From Verrucomicrobiota bacterium (GTDB taxonomy: Bacteria > Verrucomicrobiota > Verrucomicrobiia > Chthoniobacterales > UBA10450), in contig QHOS01000018.1 in the NCBI GenBank assembly GCA_003219415.1, positions 44,287 to 108,286 of the forward strand: a stretch of DNA of 64,000 nucleotides. Direction: 5' to 3'. Below the pieces are notes generated by a model. That model was not told the DNA's origin. It did no database searches and saw only the letters and a program-made list of their open reading frames with translations. Below are positions 41,282 through 49,227 of the stretch, piece by piece. The position numbers were made by a program, and so were the translations under genes. The stretch's first letter is position 1. Each line of letters opens with the position of its first letter.

Positions 41282-42025
41282 TCAGGGTTGCTGCTGCGGA
41301 GTTGGCAGCGGAGAAAGTGCAGCATCGCGGCGTACTGCCTCCTCTGATTCGAGCGCCAGATTCTGCGCAGCACGCCAACCGACCTGCGCCTGAGCAAAAA
41401 TGAAAAATGCGAGTATGCCAAGCCAGATTGATCGCGAGGCAATCGCCCAAAGCGCAAACAGGATCGCTCCCGCGAAGCCAATTATACTTGCCGCTTTCAA
41501 GCTGCGAATCGGCCCAACCTTGAACCAAAGCAGTCCGCGCACGATTTGGCCTCCATCAAGCGGGTAAATTGGAATCAGATTAAAGAATAACAGAAAACCG
41601 TTCATAAAGAAAACCGTGACAACAAACTTATAGAAGTCCGGATGAACGGTTTTCCAGTGGAGACCAACTAGGGTAAAGGCAAAGAACGTGAAGATTGGAA
41701 ATAACATCACATTCACGAGCGGGCCCGCGGCGATACTCCAGAGATAAGCGCCAGGACGAGGCGGAGGTTTGACGAAGGCAATCCCGCCAAGCGGCCAAAG
41801 CAGGACCGTGTCAGCCTGGCCGCCAGTTTGGCGACAGGCGAAGGCATGTCCAAATTCGTGTGCCAACACAATGGCGAAGAGCGCCAGATATTCGAATGCT
41901 GCCCAAATTGGATTCCGATAGCGGCCTGCAAATCGCACGACTTCAAGTGCGGCGACAATGAACCAGGTGAAATGCAGGTAGACTCGTATTCCTGCCAAGC
42001 GAAATATCGGGAAGGCGCCCTTCAT
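41282..42025 (-). CDS. Site-2-type M50 metalloprotease
   Basis: A 247-residue inner-membrane protease of the M50B family. The first catalytic motif is LAHEFGHAF near residues 55-63, with H and H as zinc ligands, and the third ligand lies in NLIPIYPLDGGQIVRG near 159. At least five hydrophobic segments are visible (FTWFIVAALEVVRF, EYLALFAIVLAHEFGH, SIAAGPLVNVMLFPIFTFFAFTLV, VVTVFFMNGFLLFFNLI, AASIIGFAGAILFALWAIA). Such enzymes cut transmembrane anchors, for example of anti-sigma factors; the sigma/anti-sigma pair nearby is suggestive only. It ends only eight bases from the aminopeptidase stop. Confidence 0.9.
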   Translation of the reverse strand: MKGAFPIFRLAGIRVYLHFTWFIVAALEVVRFAGRYRNPIWAAFEYLALFAIVLAHEFGHAFACRQTGGQADTVLLWPLGGIAFVKPPPRPGAYLWSIAAGPLVNVMLFPIFTFFAFTLVGLHWKTVHPDFYKFVVTVFFMNGFLLFFNLIPIYPLDGGQIVRGLLWFKVGPIRSLKAASIIGFAGAILFALWAIASRSIWLGILAFFIFAQAQVGWRAAQNLALESEEAVRRDAALSPLPTPQQQP

Positions 42026-42075
42026 TGGCAGCGATGGCTTGGCAACTTAAGCATCAACAATCGACGGAAGTGCAA

Positions 42076-42113
42076 TTGCGTCACTGATCACTGATTACAA
42101 ATCACTGATTACT
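42076..42113. repeat. CACTGATCACTGATTAC low-complexity repeat
   Basis: Repeated CACTGATCACTGATTAC / AAATCACTGATTAC units lie just outside the end of the GNAT gene. Closely similar to the stretch at the start of recG (8592-8625); both may belong to one family of intergenic repeats. Confidence 0.55.
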
Positions 42114-42596
42114 ATTTTGCGGTGGCGTGATCCACAACCGCATCGGAATCATCGAAGACTCAACAAAACCGTGATGGCGGAAAAATTCCTGCGCTACGTT
42201 CTCCGGCCGGTCGGTCAGCAACGTAACGCGAAGGAAATTTTTCTGTTTGGCAAAATCGATCGCATGCTGGAGAAGCTTAGAACCGTAACCCTTGTTTTGG
42301 TATTGCTTGTGGACCACCAGATCTTCCAGCAGGATAACAAAACCGCCCTCAGCGGTGCTGATGGTAAACAGCAAATTGATCATCCCCACGATCGCCCCGT
42401 TTCGCCGCAATACAAAGACGCGGCCCCTGCTGGGTTGTTCGAAAATTAGACGCAAACCACGAAGTTGTTTTTCCTTGTCCGGACGGAAATCGCCTTCCTG
42501 GGCGAACAAATCCACGAGCATTTCCGACAATTCGTCGAGGTCGGCTTCGGTCGCCGGCTCGATCACCACATGTTCTTTTTCGCCCATTGCTTGCAC
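42102..42596 (-). CDS. GNAT family N-acetyltransferase
   Basis: A 164-residue protein with the GNAT acetyl-CoA fold: VVIEPATEADLDELSEMLVDLFAQEG, then VFVLRRNGAIVGMINLLFT, GGFVILLEDLVVHKQYQNKGYGSKLLQHAIDFAKQKNFLRVTLLTD, where QYQNKGYGSKLL is the acetyl-CoA binding loop, and FFRHHGFVES at the end. Substrate is unknown; small amines or protein N-termini are both possible. The start may be at MGEKEHVV, three codons in. It stands alone, divergent from rpmH. Confidence 0.88.
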   Translation of the reverse strand: MQAMGEKEHVVIEPATEADLDELSEMLVDLFAQEGDFRPDKEKQLRGLRLIFEQPSRGRVFVLRRNGAIVGMINLLFTISTAEGGFVILLEDLVVHKQYQNKGYGSKLLQHAIDFAKQKNFLRVTLLTDRPENVAQEFFRHHGFVESSMIPMRLWITPPQNSNQ

Positions 42597-42681
42597 TGCT
42601 TATTCCAAAAAACCGCCGTCCTGGCAATCAAATTAGCCTGACACGCCGTGTCGGAGTTAACTATTGATGTGCTTGGTGGCG

Positions 42682-42709
42682 TTGACAATGTTGCGCTGGA
42701 CTTTACTTT
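42682..42709 (+). promoter_or_regulatory. Candidate sigma70 promoter of rpmH
   Basis: TTGACA at 42682-42687 and TACTTT at 42704-42709, 16 bases apart. The -35 box is perfect, the -10 box differs from TATAAT in several places. The likely transcript start is about 30 bases before the rpmH start codon. Confidence 0.55.
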
Positions 42710-42747
42710 AGCCGCTCTTAAATCGCGCCGAGTCTGTTTTCGGCTTT

Positions 42748-42921
42748 ATGAAACGCACTTACCAGCCATCCAAGCGAACACGCAAACGTCAGCATGGTTT
42801 TCGTGCCCGCATGAAAACAAAAGGGGGCCGTGCAACCTTGGCACGTCGCCGTCAACGCGGCCGTAAACGTTTGCTTCCGAAGGGCGTCGAAAAGCATTAC
42901 GCGCGGCATACGCAGGCGTAA
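42748..42921 (+). CDS. rpmH: 50S ribosomal protein L34
   Basis: A 57-residue basic protein of the large subunit, too short for most gene lists. The sequence [22 protein letters not shown] and on, then [21 protein letters not shown], is the full L34 family pattern. It stops at TAA 42919-42921. L34 normally lies next to rnpA near the replication origin; here no rnpA follows but a hairpin terminator and a desaturase gene do, so it is out of its usual place. A consensus-like promoter lies about 45 bases upstream. Confidence 0.96.
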   Translation: MKRTYQPSKRTRKRQHGFRARMKTKGGRATLARRRQRGRKRLLPKGVEKHYARHTQA

Positions 42922-42954
42922 CTCTGCTACTTCCAGCCGATTTAGTCCTGTTTG

Positions 42955-42981
42955 TCCGATTCAGATCGGAGCGAGTTTTTT
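42955..42981 (+). terminator. Intrinsic terminator after rpmH
   Basis: A short stem TCCGAT / ATCGGA with a four-base TCAG loop, then GCGAG and a run of six T. It stands 33 bases after the rpmH stop and should end that transcript. A second hairpin, GGTCGCA / TGCGACC at 42986-43017, follows and is nearer to the desaturase start. Confidence 0.65.
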
Positions 42982-43034
42982 AGCTGGTCGCACCCCGTTG
43001 ACTTCGCTAGGCTGCGACCTAGGAATTTTTCTTA

Positions 43035-43991
43035 ATGAAAGCAAACGCAGTCGTCATCGAATCGCCTAAAACGGATTCGAGAATTTTTGCGCATACGCGC
43101 TGGGACGTGTTGCCTCTAATGGCCGCAATTTTCCACTGCGTCTATTTCTTCGGGATGTTCTATCTCTTTTCGCGTGTTCCGCTCTGGATCATGCTTATTC
43201 TTGGCTTCATCTACTCGCTAAGCATTTCATGGAACATCAATGGCATTTCGCACAACTTCATTCACAACCCTTACTTCCGATCGCCATTACTGAACCGGCT
43301 GTTCAGCATTCTTGAGTCCACCACCATTGGATTTGGCCAGGTTTTTTACGAGTGCATTCACATGCAGCACCACAAGGGAAATGCGGACCGTCCTGGTGAG
43401 AATGGCGAGACAGTCGATTGGATCTCAATCTATAAACATGGACATGACGGTGACGCCGAGCACCCGCTTAAGTACACTTTCCTGAGTTTCTTCCGTGAAG
43501 ATCCGAAGACGGTCTATCGGGAATTGAAACGGAAGAATCCGCGCGACGCCTTCTGGGGCGTGACAGAGTTAACGCTGTTCGTTTCCACGTTCATCGCCCT
43601 CGGCGTTCTCAACTGGCGCTACATCTGTTTTCTTGTGCCGTTCTGGTACTTTGGCCATTGCCTTTCCTACCTCAATGGCTACTACCGACACTATGGCGGC
43701 AATCCGGACGAACCGCTTGCGTGGGGCGTGAGCAGTTACGACAAACTTTACAATTGGATCTGGTTCTTTAATGGCTATCACGCGGAGCATCATTTCCGAC
43801 CAAAGGTGCATTGGACGCGAATGCAGGCGCTTCACGATCAAATCGTGGAACAGCAAAGCACTGCTGGAGTTCGAGTAATCAAACCGCCGCACGCCCTTGG
43901 TTTTTTCGATCCGGACCTCCCGACATTCAAACAGAAGTCTCACAACCGTTGGAATCTAAAGTCTGTGCGTCTCCAAAGAGGAGCGAACTGA
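43035..43991 (+). CDS. Fatty acid desaturase (paralogue 2)
   Basis: A 318-residue membrane diiron desaturase with histidine boxes HNFIHN, HMQHHKGN and GYHAEHHFRPKVHW, nearly the same as in the gene at 31832-32791. The two proteins are alike over the whole length, including TRWD near residue 21 and the end FDPDLP. Hydrophobic pairs: LMAAIFHCVYFFGMFYLF with PLWIMLILGFIYSLSIS, and TLFVSTFIALGVLNW with FLVPFWYFGHCLSY. The copies are 10 kb apart, so this is an older duplication that has diverged. A hairpin (GGTCGCA/TGCGACC) lies just upstream. Confidence 0.87.
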   Translation: MKANAVVIESPKTDSRIFAHTRWDVLPLMAAIFHCVYFFGMFYLFSRVPLWIMLILGFIYSLSISWNINGISHNFIHNPYFRSPLLNRLFSILESTTIGFGQVFYECIHMQHHKGNADRPGENGETVDWISIYKHGHDGDAEHPLKYTFLSFFREDPKTVYRELKRKNPRDAFWGVTELTLFVSTFIALGVLNWRYICFLVPFWYFGHCLSYLNGYYRHYGGNPDEPLAWGVSSYDKLYNWIWFFNGYHAEHHFRPKVHWTRMQALHDQIVEQQSTAGVRVIKPPHALGFFDPDLPTFKQKSHNRWNLKSVRLQRGAN

Positions 43992-44305
43992 GAGATTCCT
44001 TGGCAGTCGGATAGGATACCGGTTTCGTGATCCACGAGACTATTTGGCAAGATGCTACGAAGCAGCTCGCAGCATGTGCGATCGTCTCACCTGGAAAGGA
44101 TACCGTTCCGGCTCCGAGCTCTTCTATCTAGCATTTCCCGAAGCAAAGGATGACGAACGCGCGTGGGCTTCGCAGGGCTCGACTCCGTTCCAATTCCTTT
44201 TTGAAAGACTGCCGATGTTTCGGCTGCCGGCATAAATCAAGTGGTCGCTGGGTCAGGCTTCGCACTGCGAGAGTAATGCAAACATCCGCGGTCACCGCAT
44301 TCGCT
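43992..44305. other. Gap without a recognised gene
   Basis: No convincing gene is seen here. A 63-codon plus-strand frame at 44044-44235 is open but shows no family pattern, and GTG 44028 gives only 34 codons. It may hold the terminators of the desaturase and of the MOSC gene. Confidence 0.4.
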
Positions 44306-44953
44306 TCAATCGTCTGGATTCCACAGGCGCTTACGAAAATAGTCTCGCCAAGCTTTTGGCAGCGAGGCCAATTCGGTAGCGCGACGCAAAAGCTCTTGGG
44401 TTGTAGCATCTGTTCTGTACAAACTGATAATATCCGCTACGGTGATGCCGTTCTCGCCTCGGGCGAGAAATTCTATAGAGTCACCAGCCGTGACTTCCCC
44501 TTCTACTAGAACTGCCAAGTAGAATCCAGCCCGACCGCTCTGTAGGAACCGCTTTACGATGTCCGGGCGATTGAAGCGAATGCCCAGTTTGAAACAAGGC
44601 ATTCGAGGTTGGGTCACAACAAAGTGTGCAGAGCCGATCCGAAGGCGGTCGCCGATGTGAACCGTTTCCTCAACCAAGCCTTCCGTCGTGAAGTTCTCGC
44701 CGAAAACGCCGCGCGGAAGGTCTATTCCAGGAAGTTCCTGGCGCCAGGATGGGTAATGCTCAGATGGATACGCGTAAACAGCCTTATCGATTCCTCCATG
44801 CACGGACAGGTCAGACTGCTGATCACCGTCCAAGTTGAGCTGCGCGACTCGCACCCGGCCCTGCACCGGTTCCTTGAAGATAGAAGTGCGAACCAGCTTC
44901 CCGTTCCACTCGATGTCACGCGGTAGTCCCACGTTGATGGACAAGAGCTTCAT
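44306..44953 (-). CDS. MOSC domain protein (YiiM-like)
   Basis: A 215-residue protein of the MOSC family, whose members bind the molybdenum cofactor or related sulfur-bearing pterin; YiiM-type proteins take part in detoxifying N-hydroxylated bases. Visible: LLSINVGLPRDIEWNGKLVRTSIFKEPV, DLSVHGGIDKAVYAYPSEHYPSW, GVFGENFTTEGL, and the cysteine-bearing VVTQPRMPCFKLGIRF that holds the cofactor in this family. The ATG at 44953 gives the usual N-terminus; the longer frame adds 29 unrelated residues. No partner gene is next to it. Confidence 0.88.
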   Translation of the reverse strand: MKLLSINVGLPRDIEWNGKLVRTSIFKEPVQGRVRVAQLNLDGDQQSDLSVHGGIDKAVYAYPSEHYPSWRQELPGIDLPRGVFGENFTTEGLVEETVHIGDRLRIGSAHFVVTQPRMPCFKLGIRFNRPDIVKRFLQSGRAGFYLAVLVEGEVTAGDSIEFLARGENGITVADIISLYRTDATTQELLRRATELASLPKAWRDYFRKRLWNPDD

Positions 44954-45490
44954 TTGTTCCCAGCTCGCAATACGTGTGAATGCGGCGTGATGCAATTCTA
45001 AGGACGCAAGCAATAGCTGCTGCTCGTAGCTGCAATGCAAACGTTTGAGGTATGCAATTCAGATTAGGCGGGCCAAGTCCCGCACGTATGACTGCCAAGA
45101 TCAGGACGATCGCAATGGCGGTAGGATTACGTAGATTTTGCGCTTGTTTACGTGTGCTGACCGCGTCTCGCGTAAGCGCGACTGCTTCACTACGACTATC
45201 GGTGAATCGCGCGGTGAGTTTTTCGCCTTCATAAATGTGGAAGCGAGTAGCAGCATTTGACTCAAAGTCAGTAGTCGCGTCCCGGGTAATCGCGGTAGGT
45301 TAGTGGCTTCTCAGCCTCTCTTCCGAGGGAAATTGGCAAAATGATTTTAGTTGCACTGGAATATTCGCAGCCATTCGTCCCAAAAACGAGACACCCGGTT
45401 CCCAAACATGAAACAAGCCATGGTGCTCGTTTCGCACGAATTGCACCGCAATAAGTTTATGATGAGTAACTTACCGCGGTGGGCATTTCA
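44954..45490. other. Gap without a recognised gene
   Basis: About 540 bases between the MOSC gene and the sigma54-like site. The open frames I see (45052-45234 and the first half of 45351-45752) show no family pattern. It contains CAAGTCCCGCACG and TCAGCCTCTCTTCCGAGGG-type short palindromes but no RNA gene that I can recognise. Confidence 0.4.
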
Positions 45491-45506
45491 TGGCACGCGT
45501 GATGCA
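45491..45506 (+). promoter_or_regulatory. Sigma54-like promoter
   Basis: TGGCACGCGTGATGCA closely matches the sigma54 consensus TGGCACG-N4-TTGCA, with GG at -24, GC at -12 and exactly ten bases between them. It differs in one base only (A for T at the first base of TTGCA). It lies 30 bases before the ATG of the small membrane protein at 45537. No enhancer-binding activator gene was found nearby. Confidence 0.5.
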
Positions 45507-45536
45507 TTAAGAGTTGGTATCAACCAAACTAATATT

Positions 45537-45752
45537 ATGAACAACCAATTCGAATCCACTTACGCTCTCTTAGTACGCTCTGAGGAAAAAGGCCGTGGCG
45601 TCCTCGAGATTTTAGTATACGCGGTCTTTGTTCTCAGTGTCGTCTTATCGATCTGGCAGTTCGCGCAGGCTCCTGTGAAAATCTCTGCGCCTCGACTTGC
45701 GCCAGGCGTAGCTTGCCACACGACTACAACAGCGCCTCCTGTAGGGAGTTGA
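45537..45752 (+). CDS. Small single-helix membrane protein
   Basis: A 71-residue product from ATG 45537. It starts MNNQFESTYALLVRSEEKG, has one hydrophobic helix at about residues 25-43 (LEILVYAVFVLSVVLSIW) and a short tail with the sequence PRLAPGVACHTTTTAPPVGS, containing one Cys-His pair. The open frame goes on upstream to 45351, but a sigma54-like promoter lies between, so this ATG is preferred. I do not recognise the family. The helix and the promoter make a real gene likely. Confidence 0.55.
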   Translation: MNNQFESTYALLVRSEEKGRGVLEILVYAVFVLSVVLSIWQFAQAPVKISAPRLAPGVACHTTTTAPPVGS

Positions 45753-45954
45753 TACAGTTAGACGGCGATCGTCGCGAATTGCGACAGAGCGGCGTCGGTC
45801 GGTCACGAAGTAGCAAGTATTCACTGCGGTTCTTCCAAGGTCGATGTGGATGGAGAGAAATCGGCCTATAGAGTGCGATTTCGCAAACCAAAGCGCGAGC
45901 CTTGGGTTGCTCACAAAGGCGAAACACGTTTAGTTAGCCTGGGAAAAGCCAGTT

Positions 45955-46027
45955 GCACCGTTAGCTCAATTGGCAGAGCAAGTGACTCTTAATCACTGGG
46001 TTGCAGGTTCGATTCCTGCACGGTGCA
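45955..46027 (+). tRNA. tRNA-Lys(CTT)
   Basis: A full cloverleaf of 73 bases without encoded CCA. The acceptor stem pairs GCACCGT with ACGGTGC, the D-arm contains AGCTCAATTGGCAGAGC, the anticodon loop is CTCTTAA with anticodon CTT, and the T-arm is GCAGGTTCGATTCCTGC. It reads lysine AAG codons. It lies 11 bases from the end of nadE on the opposite strand. Confidence 0.95.
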
Positions 46028-46037
46028 TGATATTCGC

Positions 46038-47690
46038 TTAATCGACGTATCGCTGCGCGATCGGCATTTTGCGGCCAACCCCGAAGGCGCGGCTCGTTAC
46101 TTTTAATCCAGGCGCGGATTGCTCCCGCTTGTATTCGTTAAGATCAACACGGCGCTGCACCCATCGCACGGTTTTTTCATCAAACCCGCGCGCGATAATG
46201 TCACGTGCACTCAGGTTTTCTTCCACGTAAAGCTGCAGAATCTTGTCGAGGATCTCGTACGGCGGCAATGTGTCCTGGTCTTTTTGGTTTGGTTTCAACT
46301 CTGCGCTGGGCGCTTTTTCAATTGTTGATCCCGGAATGATTTGTCGTTTTGCGCCTGATCGCGCTGAATAATCGGAATTGATCCAGCGCGCGAGTTCATA
46401 AACCATCGTTTTCGGGACATCGCTGATTACGGCAAGACCGCCGGCCATATCGCCATAGAGGGTGCAATATCCAACAGCCAGTTCGCTCTTGTTTCCGGTA
46501 GTCAGTAAGAGATGACCGAACTTGTTTGAGAGCGCCATCAACGTCATCGCCCGCAAACGTGGCTGCATATTTTCTTCCGTCTCGTTTTCAGGTAGTCCTT
46601 TGAAAATTTCTTTGAACTGCGCTTTGAAATCTCTGAACGCGTCGGTGATCGGAATCTCGAAGAACTTTATTCCGAGGTTTCGTGCGAGCGCGCACGCGTC
46701 GTCGATGCTGCCACGGGATGAGTACGGGCTAGGCATGGAGACTCCAGTCACGTTCTCAGCTCCCAGCGCATCAACCGCAATGACGGCTGTGACCGCGGAA
46801 TCGACTCCACCACTAAGTCCAATCACCGCGGAATGGAAATTGCACTTGCGGAAATAATCACGAACACCAAGGGAAAGCGCGGTAAAAAGTTGTTCCGGCG
46901 TTTTGCCCTCATGAAATTCAATCGCGTCGGTCGAATCTGTATCGACGACTTTCGCATCTTCGCGAAATGCTGCGAGTTGCGCGATCAAATTACCCGAAGC
47001 ATTCACGGCAATCGAGTTTCCATCGAAAATCAGCTGATCGTTCCCGCCCACAACGTTGCAGTAACAGATTGGCCGTTGATGCGTACGTGCTTGCGCGGCG
47101 ATCATTTCAAATCGGCACGCAGGCGCACCTAACCGAAACGGTGACGCGCTTAGATTTACGATGATCTCCGCGCTCTGCTCCACGAGATTGCGCACGGGTT
47201 CGATGTCGTAAAGCGGCCGCGGCAGATAATCGTCCGTCCAGATATCTTCGCAGATGGTCACTCCAATTTTCCTCCCGTGCACATCAAATGGCACAACGCA
47301 TCTGCCCGCCTCGAAATAACGGTCCTCATCGAAAACATCATAAGTCGGCAAGAGCGACTTATACGCTTTACAGATCGGCTTGCCGCGCTCGAGCAAAGCA
47401 GCAGCGTTATGAAACGGTTTACCGCGTCCCTCATTACGATCGACAAACCCGACCAGCAATGCGGTATCTCCGACGTGAGAGTGAAGTTTCTCCAGGAAAG
47501 CAAGATTTTCCGGGACGAACCGCGACTTAAAAACCAAATCCTGCGGAGGATATCCGGTGATCGCCAGCTCCGGCGTCAGCACTAATTCCGCGCCTGCGGC
47601 CGCGAGCCGCTCGTAAGCACCGATGATCAGTTCGCAATTGCCCCTTAAATCCCCGACTGTCGGGTTAATTTGAGCAAAACCAATCTTCAT
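46038..47690 (-). CDS. nadE: Glutamine-dependent NAD synthetase
   Basis: NadE turns deamido-NAD, ATP and glutamine into NAD in the last step of the pathway. The 550-residue product has an N-terminal nitrilase-type glutaminase: catalytic Glu in LTPELAITGYPPQD, Lys in KSLLPTYDVFDEDRYF, and Cys in GVTICEDIWTDD. The C-terminal synthetase has the ATP-binding loop VIGLSGGVDSAVTAVIA and LLTTGNKSELAVGYCTLYGDMAGGLAVISDVPKTMVY. The length is that of the two-domain bacterial form. The stop faces the tRNA-Lys gene. Confidence 0.96.
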   Translation of the reverse strand: MKIGFAQINPTVGDLRGNCELIIGAYERLAAAGAELVLTPELAITGYPPQDLVFKSRFVPENLAFLEKLHSHVGDTALLVGFVDRNEGRGKPFHNAAALLERGKPICKAYKSLLPTYDVFDEDRYFEAGRCVVPFDVHGRKIGVTICEDIWTDDYLPRPLYDIEPVRNLVEQSAEIIVNLSASPFRLGAPACRFEMIAAQARTHQRPICYCNVVGGNDQLIFDGNSIAVNASGNLIAQLAAFREDAKVVDTDSTDAIEFHEGKTPEQLFTALSLGVRDYFRKCNFHSAVIGLSGGVDSAVTAVIAVDALGAENVTGVSMPSPYSSRGSIDDACALARNLGIKFFEIPITDAFRDFKAQFKEIFKGLPENETEENMQPRLRAMTLMALSNKFGHLLLTTGNKSELAVGYCTLYGDMAGGLAVISDVPKTMVYELARWINSDYSARSGAKRQIIPGSTIEKAPSAELKPNQKDQDTLPPYEILDKILQLYVEENLSARDIIARGFDEKTVRWVQRRVDLNEYKREQSAPGLKVTSRAFGVGRKMPIAQRYVD

Positions 47691-47764
47691 GCTGCGCTAG
47701 TGCAGATTATGCGCAAGGCCCCAAGCAGCAATCCTCTTTTGCTAGCAATTGGCGGACTTGCGAA

Positions 47765-49093
47765 TTATCCGCCATAGCTTACGCGCCAGATGGTGCCGTT
47801 CCCGTCTTCGCTGATTAGAAGACTGCCGTCTTTGGCGGCAGTGATTCCGACCGGGCGACCCCAGACCTTACCCTCGGACGTAACAAAACCAGTCACGAAA
47901 TCCTCGTATTCGCCGCGCGCTTTGCCGGTGGAATGATCAAACGGTACGCGCACGACCTTGTAACCAGTCCGTTTCATCCGGTTCCACGAGCCGTGGAAGG
48001 TGGCGAAGATGTCGCCTTTGTATTCAGATGGAAATTGGTCGCCAGTATAGAAACACAAGTTAAGCGTTGCCGAGTGCGCCTGCACAAGCACATCCGGAAC
48101 AATGACCTTATCGGCAAGCTCAGGATGTTTTCCTTTGTGACGCGGATCGGGATGATTGCCGATGTAAAACCATGGCCAGCCATAAAAGCCGCCAGGACGC
48201 ACACTGCTGATGTAGTCGGGAGGTAGATCTTCGCCGATTTCGTCTCGCTCGTTGGTGCTCATCCAGAGCTCGTTCGTGCCGGGGCGAAGCGCAATTCCGA
48301 CGGCGTTGCGAATGCCCCACGCGTAAACCTTTTGTCCGGTGCCATCGGGATTAAACTCGAAGATGCGCGCGCGATCGGCTTCCGCGGCACTATCAGAATC
48401 ATTCGAGCGCGAACCGATGGAAACGTACATTTTTTTGCCATCGGGCGAAAAAACGATGTCGCGCGTCCAGTGGCCGCCGCTGCGCAGCCGCGCCGCGCCA
48501 CGGGAAAGATGCGCGCCCAAATCTTCCGCTGGTCCGCGAGCTTTGAGATCGCCAGTGCGATACGGAAACCGAATCACGCCGTCGGTATTAGCTACGTAGA
48601 GGAATTGAGGCTCATCACCGGGTGGATAAAAGGCGATTCCAAATGGCCTGTTCAAGCCGTGTTCGGTAAAGATTTCATTGGTGTCAGGCCTGCCGCTCTT
48701 CTTTGTATCGCGCAATACCCGAATTTGGTTGGCGCGACTTTCCACGACAAAGATGTCGCCATTTGGCGCAGCGAGTAGAAAGCGCGGGTCGCGGAAACCA
48801 TCAGCATAAAGGTCAATCTTGAAACCGGGCGGTACTCGAAGATGAGCGTCTGGCGGGCGTCGGGCTACGCGGGGCAAATTAATTGCCAGGACATTTGAAC
48901 TCGGCGAAGGCAAATCCTGAATTGTAATTTTGCGCCGGACGCCAGGCGCATCCTTTGTCCAATCGCCTATGGCGGCCTTGCCCGTGAGTACTGTGCCGCT
49001 CTCGGCGGCAGCATCAACGTGAGCTTCGAAACTGAAAGCGGCTGCGATGAAGATTGCGCAGCAACTAAAGAGAATTCCCCTGCGATCTTTCAT
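47765..49093 (-). CDS. PQQ-type sorbosone dehydrogenase-like protein
   Basis: A 442-residue exported beta-propeller protein of the L-sorbosone dehydrogenase/soluble glucose dehydrogenase family, which use PQQ and calcium. A signal peptide is present (GILFSCCAIFIAAAFSFEAHVDAA), and the blades carry LRVPPGFKIDLYADGFRDPRFLLAAPNGDIFVVES, GLNRPFGIAFYPPGDEPQFLYVANTDGVIRFPY, TRDIVFSPDGKKMYVSIGSRSN and GTNELWMSTNERDEIG. The typical ending EDGNGTIWRV is present. The sugar substrate is not known. PQQ synthesis genes are not in this window. Confidence 0.88.
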   Translation of the reverse strand: MKDRRGILFSCCAIFIAAAFSFEAHVDAAAESGTVLTGKAAIGDWTKDAPGVRRKITIQDLPSPSSNVLAINLPRVARRPPDAHLRVPPGFKIDLYADGFRDPRFLLAAPNGDIFVVESRANQIRVLRDTKKSGRPDTNEIFTEHGLNRPFGIAFYPPGDEPQFLYVANTDGVIRFPYRTGDLKARGPAEDLGAHLSRGAARLRSGGHWTRDIVFSPDGKKMYVSIGSRSNDSDSAAEADRARIFEFNPDGTGQKVYAWGIRNAVGIALRPGTNELWMSTNERDEIGEDLPPDYISSVRPGGFYGWPWFYIGNHPDPRHKGKHPELADKVIVPDVLVQAHSATLNLCFYTGDQFPSEYKGDIFATFHGSWNRMKRTGYKVVRVPFDHSTGKARGEYEDFVTGFVTSEGKVWGRPVGITAAKDGSLLISEDGNGTIWRVSYGG

Positions 49094-49156
49094 TTACGTT
49101 TCCAATCGCTTTCAACCGCGAACGCGCGCGGGTTGATTAGGATACGCTGAACTATA

Positions 49157-49211
49157 GCGGCAGGCGTGCCGCCTGCGAACAGGTGGTGGATTATGCAGCC
49201 GACACGGCTGC
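49157..49211. repeat. Two neighbouring short palindromes
   Basis: GCGGCAGGCGTGCCGCCTGC at 49157-49176 and GCAGCCGACACGGCTGC at 49195-49211, in the intergenic space. The first resembles the GGCAGGAGTCTCGCCTGC palindrome read in frame in rho (56425). Both look like members of a dispersed hairpin family. Confidence 0.65.
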
Positions 49212-49227
49212 CTCTACAGAAGACCGG

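Noticed and set aside
44044..44235. 63-codon frame MARCYEAARSMCDRL and on
   Set aside because: No family pattern, no upstream signal and no relation to neighbours; it may be a remnant, but cannot be supported.
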